A DNA stretch of 40,505 nt from Candidatus Poribacteria bacterium (GTDB lineage: Bacteria; Poribacteria; WGA-4E; WGA-3G): NCBI GenBank assembly GCA_022394775.1, contig JAGFCB010000046.1:1-40505 (forward strand), read 5' to 3'. This document shows, piece after piece, positions 23,703 to 32,234 of this stretch. Position 1 is the stretch's first letter, and each line of letters begins with the position of its first letter. The notes below the pieces were generated by a model. The model was not told where the DNA came from. It was given only the letters and a program-made list of their open reading frames with translations, and ran no database searches. The position numbers were made by a program, and so were the translations under genes.

Positions 23703-24387
23703 ATGTAATGCCTTGCACACCAAACGCCGTCACTTCTCGCATGCGAACGAGATCATCGACTGTCCAACACCACAATGCGACACCACGCCTGCGAATTTGG
23801 TATGCGAATTCCGACGTGATTAACTCGTGATTAACATTCAGCAAACTGCTACCAAGTTCCCCTAATTGCTGACACAACGCAATAGGAGATACACGCGTGT
23901 TGTGCCCTCCAATGAGCCAGCCTGTCGCAATACGAGGTTCTAATGCACGGACGGTCTGTAAGACTGTGGTATGAAAGGAAATAACAACAGTAGCACCCAA
24001 CGTCTCTGTCTCATGAATTTTCGCGACAACCGCCTCAGCTATCAGCGGATCTTTAATCTCCAGAACAGCAATCGTCTCTTTTCCGATGCATGCCAATGCC
24101 TCCGTAAGTGTCGGTACGGGTTCACCCGCAAACTCGGTATCAAACCATCCGCCTGCATCGGCATCTCGAATCGTTTCTAAGGGAGTTTCATTGATACGCC
24201 CCTGGAGATCCGTCGTCCGATCCAAGGTGGCATCGTGTATCACGACAATCTCACCATCAGCCGTGCCGTGCAGATCAAGTTCAACGGCATCCACGCCAAT
24301 CTCAAGTGCCTTTTTGAACGCCGAGACCGTATTTTCAGGAGCGGTTCCTGATGCGCCACGGTGTGCAATCCGAATCCATGAACCCAT
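23653..24387 (-). CDS. Glycerophosphodiester phosphodiesterase
   Basis: This 244-aa GDPD-family TIM barrel hydrolyses glycerophosphodiesters to glycerol-3-phosphate and an alcohol. The start at 24387 is chosen because GGGAG lies 10 bases upstream. A frame start at 24420 would add 11 residues before the conserved first strand. Key residues are His9-Arg10 (AHRGASGTAPENT), Glu36 and Asp38 (VELDLHGT) and His51 (IHDATLDRTTD). The barrel ends VQGITSNYPERFAM. The last residues IYSKTDN and the stop come from the terminal repeat of the inserted element. It probably acts in the cytoplasm, since it has no signal peptide. Confidence 0.92.
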   Translation of the reverse strand: MGSWIRIAHRGASGTAPENTVSAFKKALEIGVDAVELDLHGTADGEIVVIHDATLDRTTDLQGRINETPLETIRDADAGGWFDTEFAGEPVPTLTEALACIGKETIAVLEIKDPLIAEAVVAKIHETETLGATVVISFHTTVLQTVRALEPRIATGWLIGGHNTRVSPIALCQQLGELGSSLLNVNHELITSEFAYQIRRRGVALWCWTVDDLVRMREVTAFGVQGITSNYPERFAMIYSKTDN

Positions 24388-24424
24388 GATGTCTTGTCTC
24401 CCATTGTGCTTATGCCCCATCCGT

Positions 24425-24561
24425 TAGGACTTACGCATTTTTCCATGATAACGGACATCCGATGCACTATGCAGGGTTTTTGCAAACGCTAAAATCCAAT
24501 GCGAAGAAAGTATTTCTTCAGGGTTTTAAACCCCGCCTGCAGTGGGGCTGCGTAAGTCCTA
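24425..24561. mobile_element. MITE with GGACTTACGCA terminal inverted repeats and TA target duplication
   Basis: Perfect inverted repeats GGACTTACGCA (24427-24437) and TGCGTAAGTCC (24549-24559) are each flanked by TA (24425-24426 and 24560-24561). That is the target pattern of IS630/Tc1-type transposition. The 137-bp element has no ORF. It fills most of the gap between the ntrC-type gene and the phosphodiesterase gene, and its right TA forms part of the TAG stop codon of the regulator. Its interior shares AATGCAGGGTTTTTGC and TTTCTTCAGGGTTT with the 2579-2739 element. Confidence 0.75.
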
Positions 24562-25989
24562 ATCAGTATTATTACTTTGCTTGATCTTTTTTAAGAGTGT
24601 CGTCCGACTCATACCGAGCAATTCAGCTGTTTTGCTATGATTGCCCGAAAATTCATCCAATATCAGTTCAATCAGTGCTTTATCCAAAATAGCGACGATC
24701 TCTTCATAAAGCCCCTGCTTGCCTTCGGCAATAGCCGTTTTTGTAGCCTCTTGCAAAACGGCTCTGAGAGTCGTTTCCAATTGCGAGGCGTCAGTAGCAC
24801 TCACCTTGTTGCCCATTTGGATTTCAGGGGGTAGGTCGTCGGGAAGGATCACATCCGCCCGACAGAGTGCCGCCGCGCTTCTGAGACAGTTCTCTAACTC
24901 CCGAACATTGCCCGGCCAAGCATAGTCTTGTAGCAGTTTCATCCCTTCTTCAGAGATACCCCGAATCGACTTGCCAAACTCCTCTTGAATGAGTTGTAGA
25001 AAGTGCGTAACAAGCAACGGAATATCCTCTTGGCGTTCCCGCAAAGGCGGGAGGTGAAGCGCGATACGTCTGAAACGGTAATAAAGATCCTCTCGGAACT
25101 GTCCCTGTTTCACCATTTCACCGAGTGCCTGATTTGTAGCGGCGATAACACGGACATCCACTGTAAGTGTACGGGTGCCACCTAACCGCTCAATCTCTTG
25201 CGTTTGCAAAGCGCGGAGCAATTTCACCTGCAGTGCCGGCGTCATATTCCCAACTTCATCGAGAAAAAGCGTGCCGCCATCTGCCAGCTCAAATCGCCCG
25301 GGTTTCCCCTCCGCTTTGGCACCAGTGAACGCCCCCGCCTCATACCCAAACAGTTCACTCTCCAACAATTCATCCGGGAGCGCGCCACAATCAACAGGAA
25401 TAAATGGCTTCTCTTTGCGGTCACTTCCCACGTGGATTGCGCGGGCAACAAGGTCCTTTCCTGTCCCCGTCTCGCCCTCAATCAAGACGGTCACAGTATT
25501 GCTTGCCATAAGTCCGATGAGTTTATAAATCTCACGCATTTGGCTGCTCTTCCCGACCAGACGGTGCCCACCAATCTGTGACACTGACGACTTGTCCGAT
25601 GCCTCCACAGGCAAGGTACTACGAACAGATTGCGTTCGGAAGGCACGCTCCAGTACACCCTTGACGATGTCCAGATCAATCGGTTTCGGAACAAAATCGA
25701 ACGCCTGTAAGCGCATCGCTTCTATTGTTGTTTCCACATCATCATAAGCCGTGATGATAATTACAATTACCCACGGGTGACTCGCTTTTATCTCACCCAA
25801 CGCCTCTAAACCACTCATTCCGGGCAAATTCACGTCAAGCAAAACGACATCAGGCTTGTCAGCTGCGATGCGGCGTAAGCCCTCCTCAGCACTGTTCGCG
25901 ATACTCGGCGTGTAACCTTCGCTTTCTAAGAACTGCTCAAATGCCCAACAGATTTTCTCGTCGTCATCAACCACCAATACGTTCTTCAT
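24559..25989 (-). CDS. NtrC-family sigma-54-dependent response regulator
   Basis: This 476-aa protein has three domains in order. The receiver (1-120) has phospho-acceptor Asp52 (VLLDVNLPGMSG) and acidic DDD 8-10. The AAA+ sigma-54 interaction domain has Walker A GETGTGKD, the GAFTGA loop that contacts sigma-54, FLDEVGNM and an R-finger region. The C-terminal Fis-type helix-turn-helix is FSGNHSKTAELLGMSRTTLLKKIKQ. It activates transcription from -24/-12 promoters when phosphorylated. No partner histidine kinase lies next to it, so signal and targets are unknown. The stop codon lies at the edge of the adjacent MITE. Confidence 0.95.
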   Translation of the reverse strand: MKNVLVVDDDEKICWAFEQFLESEGYTPSIANSAEEGLRRIAADKPDVVLLDVNLPGMSGLEALGEIKASHPWVIVIIITAYDDVETTIEAMRLQAFDFVPKPIDLDIVKGVLERAFRTQSVRSTLPVEASDKSSVSQIGGHRLVGKSSQMREIYKLIGLMASNTVTVLIEGETGTGKDLVARAIHVGSDRKEKPFIPVDCGALPDELLESELFGYEAGAFTGAKAEGKPGRFELADGGTLFLDEVGNMTPALQVKLLRALQTQEIERLGGTRTLTVDVRVIAATNQALGEMVKQGQFREDLYYRFRRIALHLPPLRERQEDIPLLVTHFLQLIQEEFGKSIRGISEEGMKLLQDYAWPGNVRELENCLRSAAALCRADVILPDDLPPEIQMGNKVSATDASQLETTLRAVLQEATKTAIAEGKQGLYEEIVAILDKALIELILDEFSGNHSKTAELLGMSRTTLLKKIKQSNNTD

Positions 25990-26005
25990 TTCGAACCCCG
26001 TATAA

Positions 26006-26024
26006 GCACGCCTTGTAAGCGTGC
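26006..26024. repeat. Short hairpin GCACGC/GCGTGC between the LLM oxidoreductase and the regulator gene
   Basis: GCACGC (26006-26011) and GCGTGC (26019-26024) with a 7-base loop lie in the 41-bp gap between the two minus-strand genes. It could be a weak terminator or processing site. No T run follows on the minus strand. Confidence 0.35.
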
Positions 26025-26030
26025 CAGTGT

Positions 26031-27320
26031 CTACGTGTCTTTTTCAGTCCGCTTTCCACCCTCTATTGACAGCAGAAACTTTTCACCGTCTTCGCTCATC
26101 TCCGCAGCACCGGCTTCTTCTGCCTGCTCTTCCAATTTCCGCTTGAGTACCGGATAGGCATCCACAATCGGAACCTCACTGAGCGGCGTTAAATCCGGTT
26201 TTCGCGTTTCCGCGCGCGCAATCGCCTCAGCGAAGCGTTCATTCTTTCTTTCAACCTGCTCAACATCCCGCGCCTTGAAGTCTGGAAGTACCCGTTCTGC
26301 AAAGAGTTCCAACGATTCAATTATGTCTTCATGTAAGTTCGCACCCGCCTGCTGAATGAAAACAACCTGATCCACACCTGCAGCCTCCATCACCTCAAGG
26401 TGTTCGCGTACCTGATCCGGTGTGCCGATACCCGCCCTACCCTCAGCAGGGTCCTGTGTTGACTCCCTATATAACTGCCAAATATCCGTCTGACCCGGTA
26501 TTTGTGAACCGCCGTAGTAGTAGTGCGCAAGCGCGAATCGGAAGAAACGCAGTCCATCCAACCCGCGAGCGACAGCAGTCTCCTCATTATTGTGGCACGA
26601 AAAACCCGAAACCATGGCGATATTCGGGTTCACCCGCTGCGTTAGTGGCTCGCATTCCTTCTCAAAAGTCTCATAATATTCTTCCACCCAAAATTTGGCT
26701 TCGCTTGCATCAACAAAAGCAAAGGTCAAGGCACCGAGCCCATATCTGGCAGCGTAACGAAGACTATCGCGGCTGGAACACGCCATCCACGCTGGTGGAT
26801 GCGGGGCCTGCAACGGTTTTGGAACAACATTGCGCGTCGGCATTGAGAAATACTGTCCCGCATACCCAGCATACGGCGACTGCGTCATCATTTTCGCTGT
26901 CTCACGTGTGCACTCCGCCCACATCTCGCGTTTATGTTTCGGGTCAACGTTAAACCCACCGAGTTCTATATGCGATGCTGACTCTCCCGTCCCCCACTCT
27001 ACTCGTCCGTTTGATACAAGGTCGAGCGTTGCAATCCGTTCAGCGACGCGTGCCGGATGGTTATACGCCGGCGGCATCAGCACAATTCCATGTCCCAACC
27101 GAATCTGTGTTGTCCGCTGGCTACAAGCCGCAAGGAATACTTCCGGAGCAGAAGAGTGCGAATACTCCTCAAGGAAATGGTGTTCAACCTCCCAAATATA
27201 GTCAAATCCAAGTCTGTCAGCCAACTCCACCTGCGTTAACGCGTCTTGAAAAAGTTTATGTTCCGCTCCCTCACGCCACGGACGCGGAATCTGATGTTCA
27301 TAAAACAGTCCAAATTTCAT
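26031..27320 (-). CDS. Luciferase-like (LLM-class) flavin-dependent oxidoreductase
   Basis: This 429-aa protein is of the bacterial luciferase-like monooxygenase superfamily, which uses reduced FMN or F420 on a wide range of substrates. Typical blocks are MKFGLFYEHQ at the start, LGFDYIWEVEHHFLEEYSHSSAPEVFLAA, TTQIRLGHGIVLMP, HPARVAERIATLDLVSNGRVEWGTGE and the C-terminal GTPDQVREHLEVMEAAGVDQVVF. The C-terminal ~60 residues are charged and longer than usual. It lies 41 bases upstream of the regulator gene on the same strand. The true substrate cannot be predicted. Confidence 0.9.
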   Translation of the reverse strand: MKFGLFYEHQIPRPWREGAEHKLFQDALTQVELADRLGFDYIWEVEHHFLEEYSHSSAPEVFLAACSQRTTQIRLGHGIVLMPPAYNHPARVAERIATLDLVSNGRVEWGTGESASHIELGGFNVDPKHKREMWAECTRETAKMMTQSPYAGYAGQYFSMPTRNVVPKPLQAPHPPAWMACSSRDSLRYAARYGLGALTFAFVDASEAKFWVEEYYETFEKECEPLTQRVNPNIAMVSGFSCHNNEETAVARGLDGLRFFRFALAHYYYGGSQIPGQTDIWQLYRESTQDPAEGRAGIGTPDQVREHLEVMEAAGVDQVVFIQQAGANLHEDIIESLELFAERVLPDFKARDVEQVERKNERFAEAIARAETRKPDLTPLSEVPIVDAYPVLKRKLEEQAEEAGAAEMSEDGEKFLLSIEGGKRTEKDT

Positions 27321-27538
27321 TTTTTAATTATACCTTGCGGTTAAATAACGCGGATCTGAAATTTAACGTCCCTCTCTCGAATCCGCTCTCCATTTCATTA
27401 CGAGCTACAATCCCCAAGAAAATCCATGAAAACGCACACCCTAACAAGTCCGGTAGGTGCGGTTTAGAATCAGGGCTCCCACCCGTTACTGGGAAGGGAC
27501 ACCGGACTCCACCAAGAAATCACCACTTTTCGCGTAAG

Positions 27539-28312
27539 TTATGTTACAGTATCAAGTGTTCGCATCTCTTCGTCGGTTAACTCCCATTCAAAGACATCCA
27601 GATTCTCTTGTAAATGTGGCACCGAACCCGATTTCGGAATTGTGATAATCTCTTGCTGTATTAACCACTTTAAGGCTACCTGCGCTGCAGTCTTTCCACG
27701 CTTCTCACCAATTTCACGCAATACCGTATCACCGGCAAGGTTACCAACAGCCAGGGGCCTGTGCGCTGTCATCACAATATCGCGGGCATGGCAATAGTCT
27801 CGTAACTCTGACCGGTTTCTACGGACATGATATTCCACCTGATTCGTGCAAATCGGAAGTTCCGAGACTTCACACGCCTCTTCAACTTGAGCGATGCTAA
27901 AATTGCTGATACCGATGCTTTTTACCTGACCCGCCTCGTAAAGTTTCTGGAAAGCCTCAAAAGTTTCAGCAACCGGAACAGCGTCGCTCGGATGGTGAAT
28001 CAACAGCAGATCCACATAATCCATTTGCAAATCGCTGAGGCACTCTTCAAACTGTGAAAGGACTTCATCATGCTTGAGATGGCTATGCCAAATTTTAGTG
28101 GTAAGAAAAATAGCTTTACGATCAATGTGAATCTCGCGCAGTGCTTTCCCGATCTCGCGTTGGTTCTGGTACATCCACGCTGTGTCAATATGGGTATACC
28201 CCAAACCGATAGCTTCCTTGATAATGCGTTCGCACTGTCTGCCTTTCAGCTGCCAAGTGCCCAAGCCCAATATTGGTATTTCGTGTTCTGATGCAAGTTT
28301 AATATTTTTCAT
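27539..28312 (-). CDS. Aldo/keto reductase
   Basis: This 257-aa aldo/keto reductase of the AKR3/AKR5-like single-domain type reduces carbonyls with NADPH. The catalytic tetrad is present: Asp43 and Tyr48 (HIDTAWMYQN), Lys73 (LTTKIWHS) and His106 (LLLIHHPSD). GISNFS, the NQVEYH pattern and the IPKSGS cofactor loop are also visible. It is slightly short, as in the DkgA/B type. The 218-bp gap downstream (27321-27538) holds no gene, only a GGTAGGTGCGGTTT repeat near 27451. Confidence 0.92.
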   Translation of the reverse strand: MKNIKLASEHEIPILGLGTWQLKGRQCERIIKEAIGLGYTHIDTAWMYQNQREIGKALREIHIDRKAIFLTTKIWHSHLKHDEVLSQFEECLSDLQMDYVDLLLIHHPSDAVPVAETFEAFQKLYEAGQVKSIGISNFSIAQVEEACEVSELPICTNQVEYHVRRNRSELRDYCHARDIVMTAHRPLAVGNLAGDTVLREIGEKRGKTAAQVALKWLIQQEIITIPKSGSVPHLQENLDVFEWELTDEEMRTLDTVT

Positions 28313-28467
28313 AATATCCTAATAATATGCGATTCCGAAAAAAAAGTCAAGCACTAAGAAAAACCCGCCAGGTACCTGATTACACCTTGATATTGCCAGA
28401 AAACAGCATACAATTCCACAAGAATACAGTGGAATCAGCACCTTTTGGAGCATAAAATCAAAAAAAG

Positions 28468-28496
28468 TTGACAAACACCTATGGATAGTGTATACT
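28468..28496 (+). promoter_or_regulatory. Consensus sigma-70 promoter for tRNA-Leu
   Basis: TTGACA (28468-28473) and TATACT (28491-28496) with an exact 17-base spacer, ending 15 bases before the tRNA. It is a strong stable-RNA type promoter and probably also serves the initiator tRNA downstream. Confidence 0.8.
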
Positions 28497-28511
28497 ATTA
28501 ATACTCTTTGC

Positions 28512-28597
28512 GGTCGAGTGGTGGAATCGGTAGACACAACGGACTTAAAATCCGTCGCCCGTAAAAAGGTGTGAGGGTTCAAGTCCCTCCTCGACCA
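28512..28597 (+). tRNA. tRNA-Leu (anticodon UAA)
   Basis: An 86-base class II tRNA. The acceptor stem GGTCGAG (28512-28518) pairs with CTCGACC (28590-28596), and A28597 is the discriminator. The D arm is leucine-like (GTGGAATCGGTAGACAC). The anticodon stem ACGGA/TCCGT holds the loop CTTAAAA, with TAA at 28546-28548. A long variable arm is present, and the T arm is GAGGG-TTCAAGT-CCCTC. CCA is not encoded. Confidence 0.96.
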
Positions 28598-28698
28598 TGG
28601 TTTGGGATTTTAATTAAATAAAAAATAATACCTAACCTAAGCGAAAATCGGTTTGACAACGGAAAAACCGAGCAGAATGACCGGAATTAAAAACTTGC

Positions 28699-28772
28699 CG
28701 CAGGGTAGAGCAGCCAGGTAGCTCGTCGGGCTCATAACCCGGAGGACGGGGGTTCAAATCCCCCCCCTGCAA
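28699..28772 (+). tRNA. Initiator tRNA-Met (fMet, anticodon CAU)
   Basis: A 74-base tRNA with initiator features. Position 1 is C opposite A72 (unpaired), three G:C pairs sit at the base of the anticodon stem (GGG...CCC around CTCATAA), and the D arm AGAGCAGCCAGGTAGCT matches initiators. The anticodon CAT is at 28733-28735. The T arm is GGGGG-TTCAAAT-CCCCC. CCA is not encoded. It lies 101 bases after tRNA-Leu, probably in one transcript. Confidence 0.95.
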
Positions 28773-28954
28773 TCCCCTTTAACCTTCCCTTTACAATCTC
28801 CTTGAACTTTTTTCGCGCCTTTGGTAAGATGACAACCAATATCCGAAAAATATAATAATACAGGATATCTGTTTTTCCAACGGACACTTTCCAAACACAC
28901 GCTAAGCACTTGATATCATGACCTGTACCAACGAATCAAAAATTGGAGGAACCC

Positions 28955-29623
28955 ATGCGTTATTCCAACGTAGCAGCTATTATATTCATGGTCGCTATAT
29001 TAACTCCCATTGCTTCAGCAGGAATATGGCAGGAAAACTTTGACAAAGGGCTTCCTGACGGATGGAACGAAGTCAAAGGCGAATGGAAAATCGTAAAAGA
29101 TGCCTATGCCGAAATCTCGGGGGCAGAGTACGCCAAGACAATGTTCGGTGACGAAGATTGGACAGATTACACCCTTGAAGTGGATGTAACCTTGGTGGAA
29201 AATGTGAATGTGAATGCAGCGGGTGTGTTAATCCGTGCCGATACGGGCGGGGACAACGGCATGCGATTCTGGATTCGCACTGACCAGCATAAATGCCAAT
29301 TCTCCCGATGGCGAGAGAATCAATTTGAGCACATCGTAACGCCTTTACCTGTTGATCCAGAAGTCGGTGAAACTTACCGTCTTAAGGTTGTCGCAGAGGG
29401 TCAAAATTATCAGTGTTTCGTTGATGATGAACTCCTGTTCGAGGGAGACGATGATGCGAAATTCCGGGACAGTGGACGCATCGGATTTATTACGCATACG
29501 GCAAACGTCCATTACGATAATCTGGTCATCGACGGCGCAGACATCCCTTCCTTTGCCGTTGAACCGAATGGCAAACTTACGACCCGTTGGGGACAGTTGA
29601 AAACAGATTTTCAAATTCAGTAA
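28955..29623 (+). CDS. Exported lectin-fold-like protein (DUF1080-like) with C-terminal TTRWGxLK tail
   Basis: This is a 222-aa protein. The start at ATG 28955 has GGAGGA about 5 bases upstream; the TTG at 28943 is the alternative. The signal peptide is about residues 1-21 (SNVAAIIFMVAILTPIASA). The mature part resembles the concanavalin-like DUF1080 or LamG-type sandwich: ENFDKGLPDGWNEVKGEWKI, WTDYTLEVDVTL, GVLIRADTGGDNGMRFWI, YRLKVVAEG, DSGRIGFITHTANVHYDNLVI. Such domains bind or hydrolyse glycans. It ends GKLTTRWGQLKTDFQIQ, the same tail as the two exported proteins at 20512-22132. It is followed closely by the PhyH-family gene. Confidence 0.82.
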   Translation: MRYSNVAAIIFMVAILTPIASAGIWQENFDKGLPDGWNEVKGEWKIVKDAYAEISGAEYAKTMFGDEDWTDYTLEVDVTLVENVNVNAAGVLIRADTGGDNGMRFWIRTDQHKCQFSRWRENQFEHIVTPLPVDPEVGETYRLKVVAEGQNYQCFVDDELLFEGDDDAKFRDSGRIGFITHTANVHYDNLVIDGADIPSFAVEPNGKLTTRWGQLKTDFQIQ

Positions 29624-29639
29624 AGAACAGGAGACAACG

Positions 29640-30488
29640 ATGGTAAGCGTTGAACGCCCATCTGAAATAGGTACACCGCAATGGAACGGCCCACAGCAAC
29701 GACAACTCTGTTTCGCGCTTGATACCGCTGAAGTTGAGGCGTATCGCGAGAAAGGATTCCTCATTCTCCGCGATGTGTTCCAACCTACAGAGATTGAGAC
29801 CTACCGCCAAGAGGCAGAACAGATTGTTGCGCGTGCGTTTGCGTTGAGTCGTGAATTTCAACTCGAACCGAAATACAATCTCCGCTTCGAGATGTTAGCA
29901 GATGGGCAGCCATGGAAAATCGACCCGTTTGTGAGCATCTCGCCGCTATTTTCTGCACTCGCCCGCGACAGACGAATTATGGATCGGTTAGCGTCCCTAT
30001 ATGATGGCTACGAAGCCGTACTCTTCAAAGATAAACTCATCTTCAAACCACCGGATAGTCACGGTAACGGGCTGCACCAAGACTACAATTGGTGGCAAGG
30101 TTTTCCGCAGAGTCTCCTTACGGTTTCAGTCGCACTTGATGCCAGTACGAAAGAAAACGGATGCACAGAACTATGGACGGGTCATCATCAAGGATTTTTG
30201 CATGAACCCGGCTCGCTTGATAAAGGCTCAATAGATCCAGAACACCTCGCGAACGAGGAACACATCTACGTGGATTTAGCACCCGGAGACATAGCAATCT
30301 TCACCTGTTTTACACCACATGCCGCGGCATCTAACAAATCCAACAGCCCTCGGCGCATGTTGTTCCTCAGCTACAACGACAGCCGAGATGGTGAACACTA
30401 CACCGCTCATTACGAACATTTCCGCTGGTATCGAACCCGCCCAGATCGTACGCCCGAAGCGGAACGAGCGAAGTATTACTTCCTTTAA
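29640..30488 (+). CDS. Phytanoyl-CoA dioxygenase (PhyH)-family oxygenase
   Basis: This 282-aa Fe(II)/2-oxoglutarate oxygenase hydroxylates an organic substrate while turning 2-oxoglutarate into succinate. The iron triad is His146-x-Asp148 (GLHQDYNWW) and His227 (FTPHAAASN). An Arg near 238 suits 2-oxoglutarate binding. AGGAG lies upstream of the ATG. The family is greatly expanded in Poribacteria and other sponge-associated or marine bacteria, which supports the taxonomic guess. The substrate is unknown. It starts 16 bases after the exported protein gene and is likely co-transcribed. Confidence 0.9.
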   Translation: MVSVERPSEIGTPQWNGPQQRQLCFALDTAEVEAYREKGFLILRDVFQPTEIETYRQEAEQIVARAFALSREFQLEPKYNLRFEMLADGQPWKIDPFVSISPLFSALARDRRIMDRLASLYDGYEAVLFKDKLIFKPPDSHGNGLHQDYNWWQGFPQSLLTVSVALDASTKENGCTELWTGHHQGFLHEPGSLDKGSIDPEHLANEEHIYVDLAPGDIAIFTCFTPHAAASNKSNSPRRMLFLSYNDSRDGEHYTAHYEHFRWYRTRPDRTPEAERAKYYFL

Positions 30489-30565
30489 CGCAATTAACAT
30501 CTTTGTCAATGGTGTTCAACTCCCACCGAAGTAGCGGTTTTAGCGCGTAAATCGAATAAAAACAT

Positions 30566-30594
30566 TTGACTTTTTTTCTGCTGTGTGTTATACT
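30566..30594 (+). promoter_or_regulatory. Sigma-70 promoter for the CAU tRNA
   Basis: TTGACT (30566-30571) and TATACT (30589-30594) with an exact 17-base spacer, 47 bases before the tRNA. It may also drive tilS-hpt. Confidence 0.72.
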
Positions 30595-30641
30595 TAAAAT
30601 GAAATTGTTAGGGTAGGATTCACAAGCCCATCCAAACTCGT

Positions 30642-30715
30642 GCCGGTGTAGCTCAGTGGTTTAGAGCACACGACTCATAATCGTGCTGTCCGGAGTTCGA
30701 CTCTCCGCACCGGCA
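30642..30715 (+). tRNA. tRNA with CAU anticodon (elongator Met, or Ile2 read after lysidine modification)
   Basis: A 74-base tRNA. The acceptor GCCGGTG (30642-30648) pairs with CACCGGC (30708-30714), and the discriminator is A30715. The anticodon stem CACGA/TCGTG carries the loop CTCATAA, with CAT at 30676-30678. The T arm is CGGAG-TTCGACT-CTCCG. It lacks initiator features. The CAU anticodon fits elongator methionine or isoleucine-2. The next gene is tilS, which converts CAU of tRNA-Ile2 to lysidine-AU, so the isoleucine reading is open. Confidence 0.93.
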
Positions 30716-30791
30716 TTGCTTCTTTTGACACAGTTAACAGCCGAGTTAATACTCAAACGACAAAACTTGCTGTCAAAAATAGGCACACCCC

Positions 30792-32234
30792 ATGACAGTC
30801 GACTTCGTACAACAGATGCACCGTTTCATCGCGCAGCATAAGATGATTGAGGACGGCGAGACAGTGCTCGTTGCGGTCTCAGGCGGTGCGGATTCGCTTG
30901 CCCTTCTGTACGGGTTGCATGCTTTACGTTCGCAACTCAATTGCCAACTCCACGTCGCTCACCTAAATCATTGTCTCCGCCCAGATGCAGATGCGGATGC
31001 TGATTTTGTCCGACAGCACGCAAAGCACTTAAAGTTACCTTGTACGATCCAACGCATGGAAATACCTCGTTTGGCTCAGCAGTGGAAACTCTCTGTAGAG
31101 GCAGCAGGACGTAGGGCGCGCTATCAGTTTTACGAATCAATCGCAACGAAAGTCGATGCCACTAAGGTCGCCTTAGGACACCATCAGGACGATGTTGCTG
31201 AGACGGTTTTGATGAACCTTATCCGAGGCAGTGGAGCCACCGGATTGAAAGGCATCACACCTGTCAGGGACGCAAAATTTATTCGACCGCTCGCAGGTTT
31301 CACGCGTCAACAAATTGAGGCGTTTCTTACGTCTATAGGCGTTGCGCCGAAACATGATACAACAAACACGGATACTCGCTACCTTCGCAACCGTATCCGC
31401 CACGAGTTGATACCGCAGCTTGAAAATAATTATAATCCGAATATTAAAACCGGATTAAGCCGAACCGCCGATGTGTTGCGTGCTGAATCAGAATACCTTG
31501 CCACAGCTGCGCGGGAGGCTCTTGAAACGTGCCGGATACAAGATCTGCACGAAAGAGTCGTGCTTGACAGAGTAGCGTTCCGTCAGTATCATATCGCATT
31601 ACAGAGACGGATGTTGAGGCAAAGCGTCTCTGAAATGTCGGGGGACATGAGCGATCTTTATTTCGCACATTGCGAAAAAATGCTAAACCTAATTCAAGCG
31701 GAAGCGTCTAACGCTCTATTAGCACTTCCCAACGGTTTGCAATTTCGACGTGCATATCAACAACTCATTTTTGAGAGAAAGCCAGTTGAAACGGGGAATT
31801 TTGCTTATCCCATCGTTACTGTCGGTAAAACATCCATAGAAGTTCTAAATACACAAATTACCGCAGAACTCAGGAATACCAAGTTCCCTTCAACACTCGC
31901 ATTACCGGATGGTAGATTTGAAGCTATATTTGATTATGAAAAGATAAGGAAGGTGTTTGCAGAACCATCTTTAGAAGCATTTCCGCTCACGGTGCGTAAT
32001 CGGCGGCAAGGCGACCGGTTCCAGCCTTATGGTATGCGGGGAACGAAGAAGATTAAGGATTTTCTGATTGATGCCAAGGTGCCTCGCTACGAACGCGATA
32101 GCATTCCACTGCTTGTTTGTGGCAATCAGATTCTGTGGATCATCGGTTACACAACCAGTGACACCTTCAAAATTGAATCTGACACTCGGCAATACCTTTA
32201 TCTACGTTATGCCAGCAACGAAACCTCATCCTGA
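30792..32234 (+). CDS. tilS: tRNA(Ile)-lysidine synthetase
   Basis: This 480-aa enzyme attaches lysine to C34 of tRNA-Ile2(CAU) using ATP, so that AUA is read as isoleucine. The PP-loop SGGADS is at residues 30-35. The N-type ATP-pyrophosphatase core continues with VAHLNHCLR, LGHHQDDVAETVLMNLIRGSG and RNRIRHELIP. The C-terminal TilS substrate-binding and recognition domains include LTVRNRRQGDRFQPYGMRGTKKIKDFLID. It overlaps hpt by 26 bases, an arrangement common in bacteria. Confidence 0.96.
   Translation: MTVDFVQQMHRFIAQHKMIEDGETVLVAVSGGADSLALLYGLHALRSQLNCQLHVAHLNHCLRPDADADADFVRQHAKHLKLPCTIQRMEIPRLAQQWKLSVEAAGRRARYQFYESIATKVDATKVALGHHQDDVAETVLMNLIRGSGATGLKGITPVRDAKFIRPLAGFTRQQIEAFLTSIGVAPKHDTTNTDTRYLRNRIRHELIPQLENNYNPNIKTGLSRTADVLRAESEYLATAAREALETCRIQDLHERVVLDRVAFRQYHIALQRRMLRQSVSEMSGDMSDLYFAHCEKMLNLIQAEASNALLALPNGLQFRRAYQQLIFERKPVETGNFAYPIVTVGKTSIEVLNTQITAELRNTKFPSTLALPDGRFEAIFDYEKIRKVFAEPSLEAFPLTVRNRRQGDRFQPYGMRGTKKIKDFLIDAKVPRYERDSIPLLVCGNQILWIIGYTTSDTFKIESDTRQYLYLRYASNETSS

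Noticed and set aside
24388..24420. Earlier start for the glycerophosphodiesterase at 24420
   Set aside because: The added 11 residues precede the first barrel strand, and GGGAG supports the start at 24387.
28321..28467. Possible small RNA or gene before tRNA-Leu
   Set aside because: Only short frames without ribosome binding sites; nothing structured beyond the tRNA promoter.
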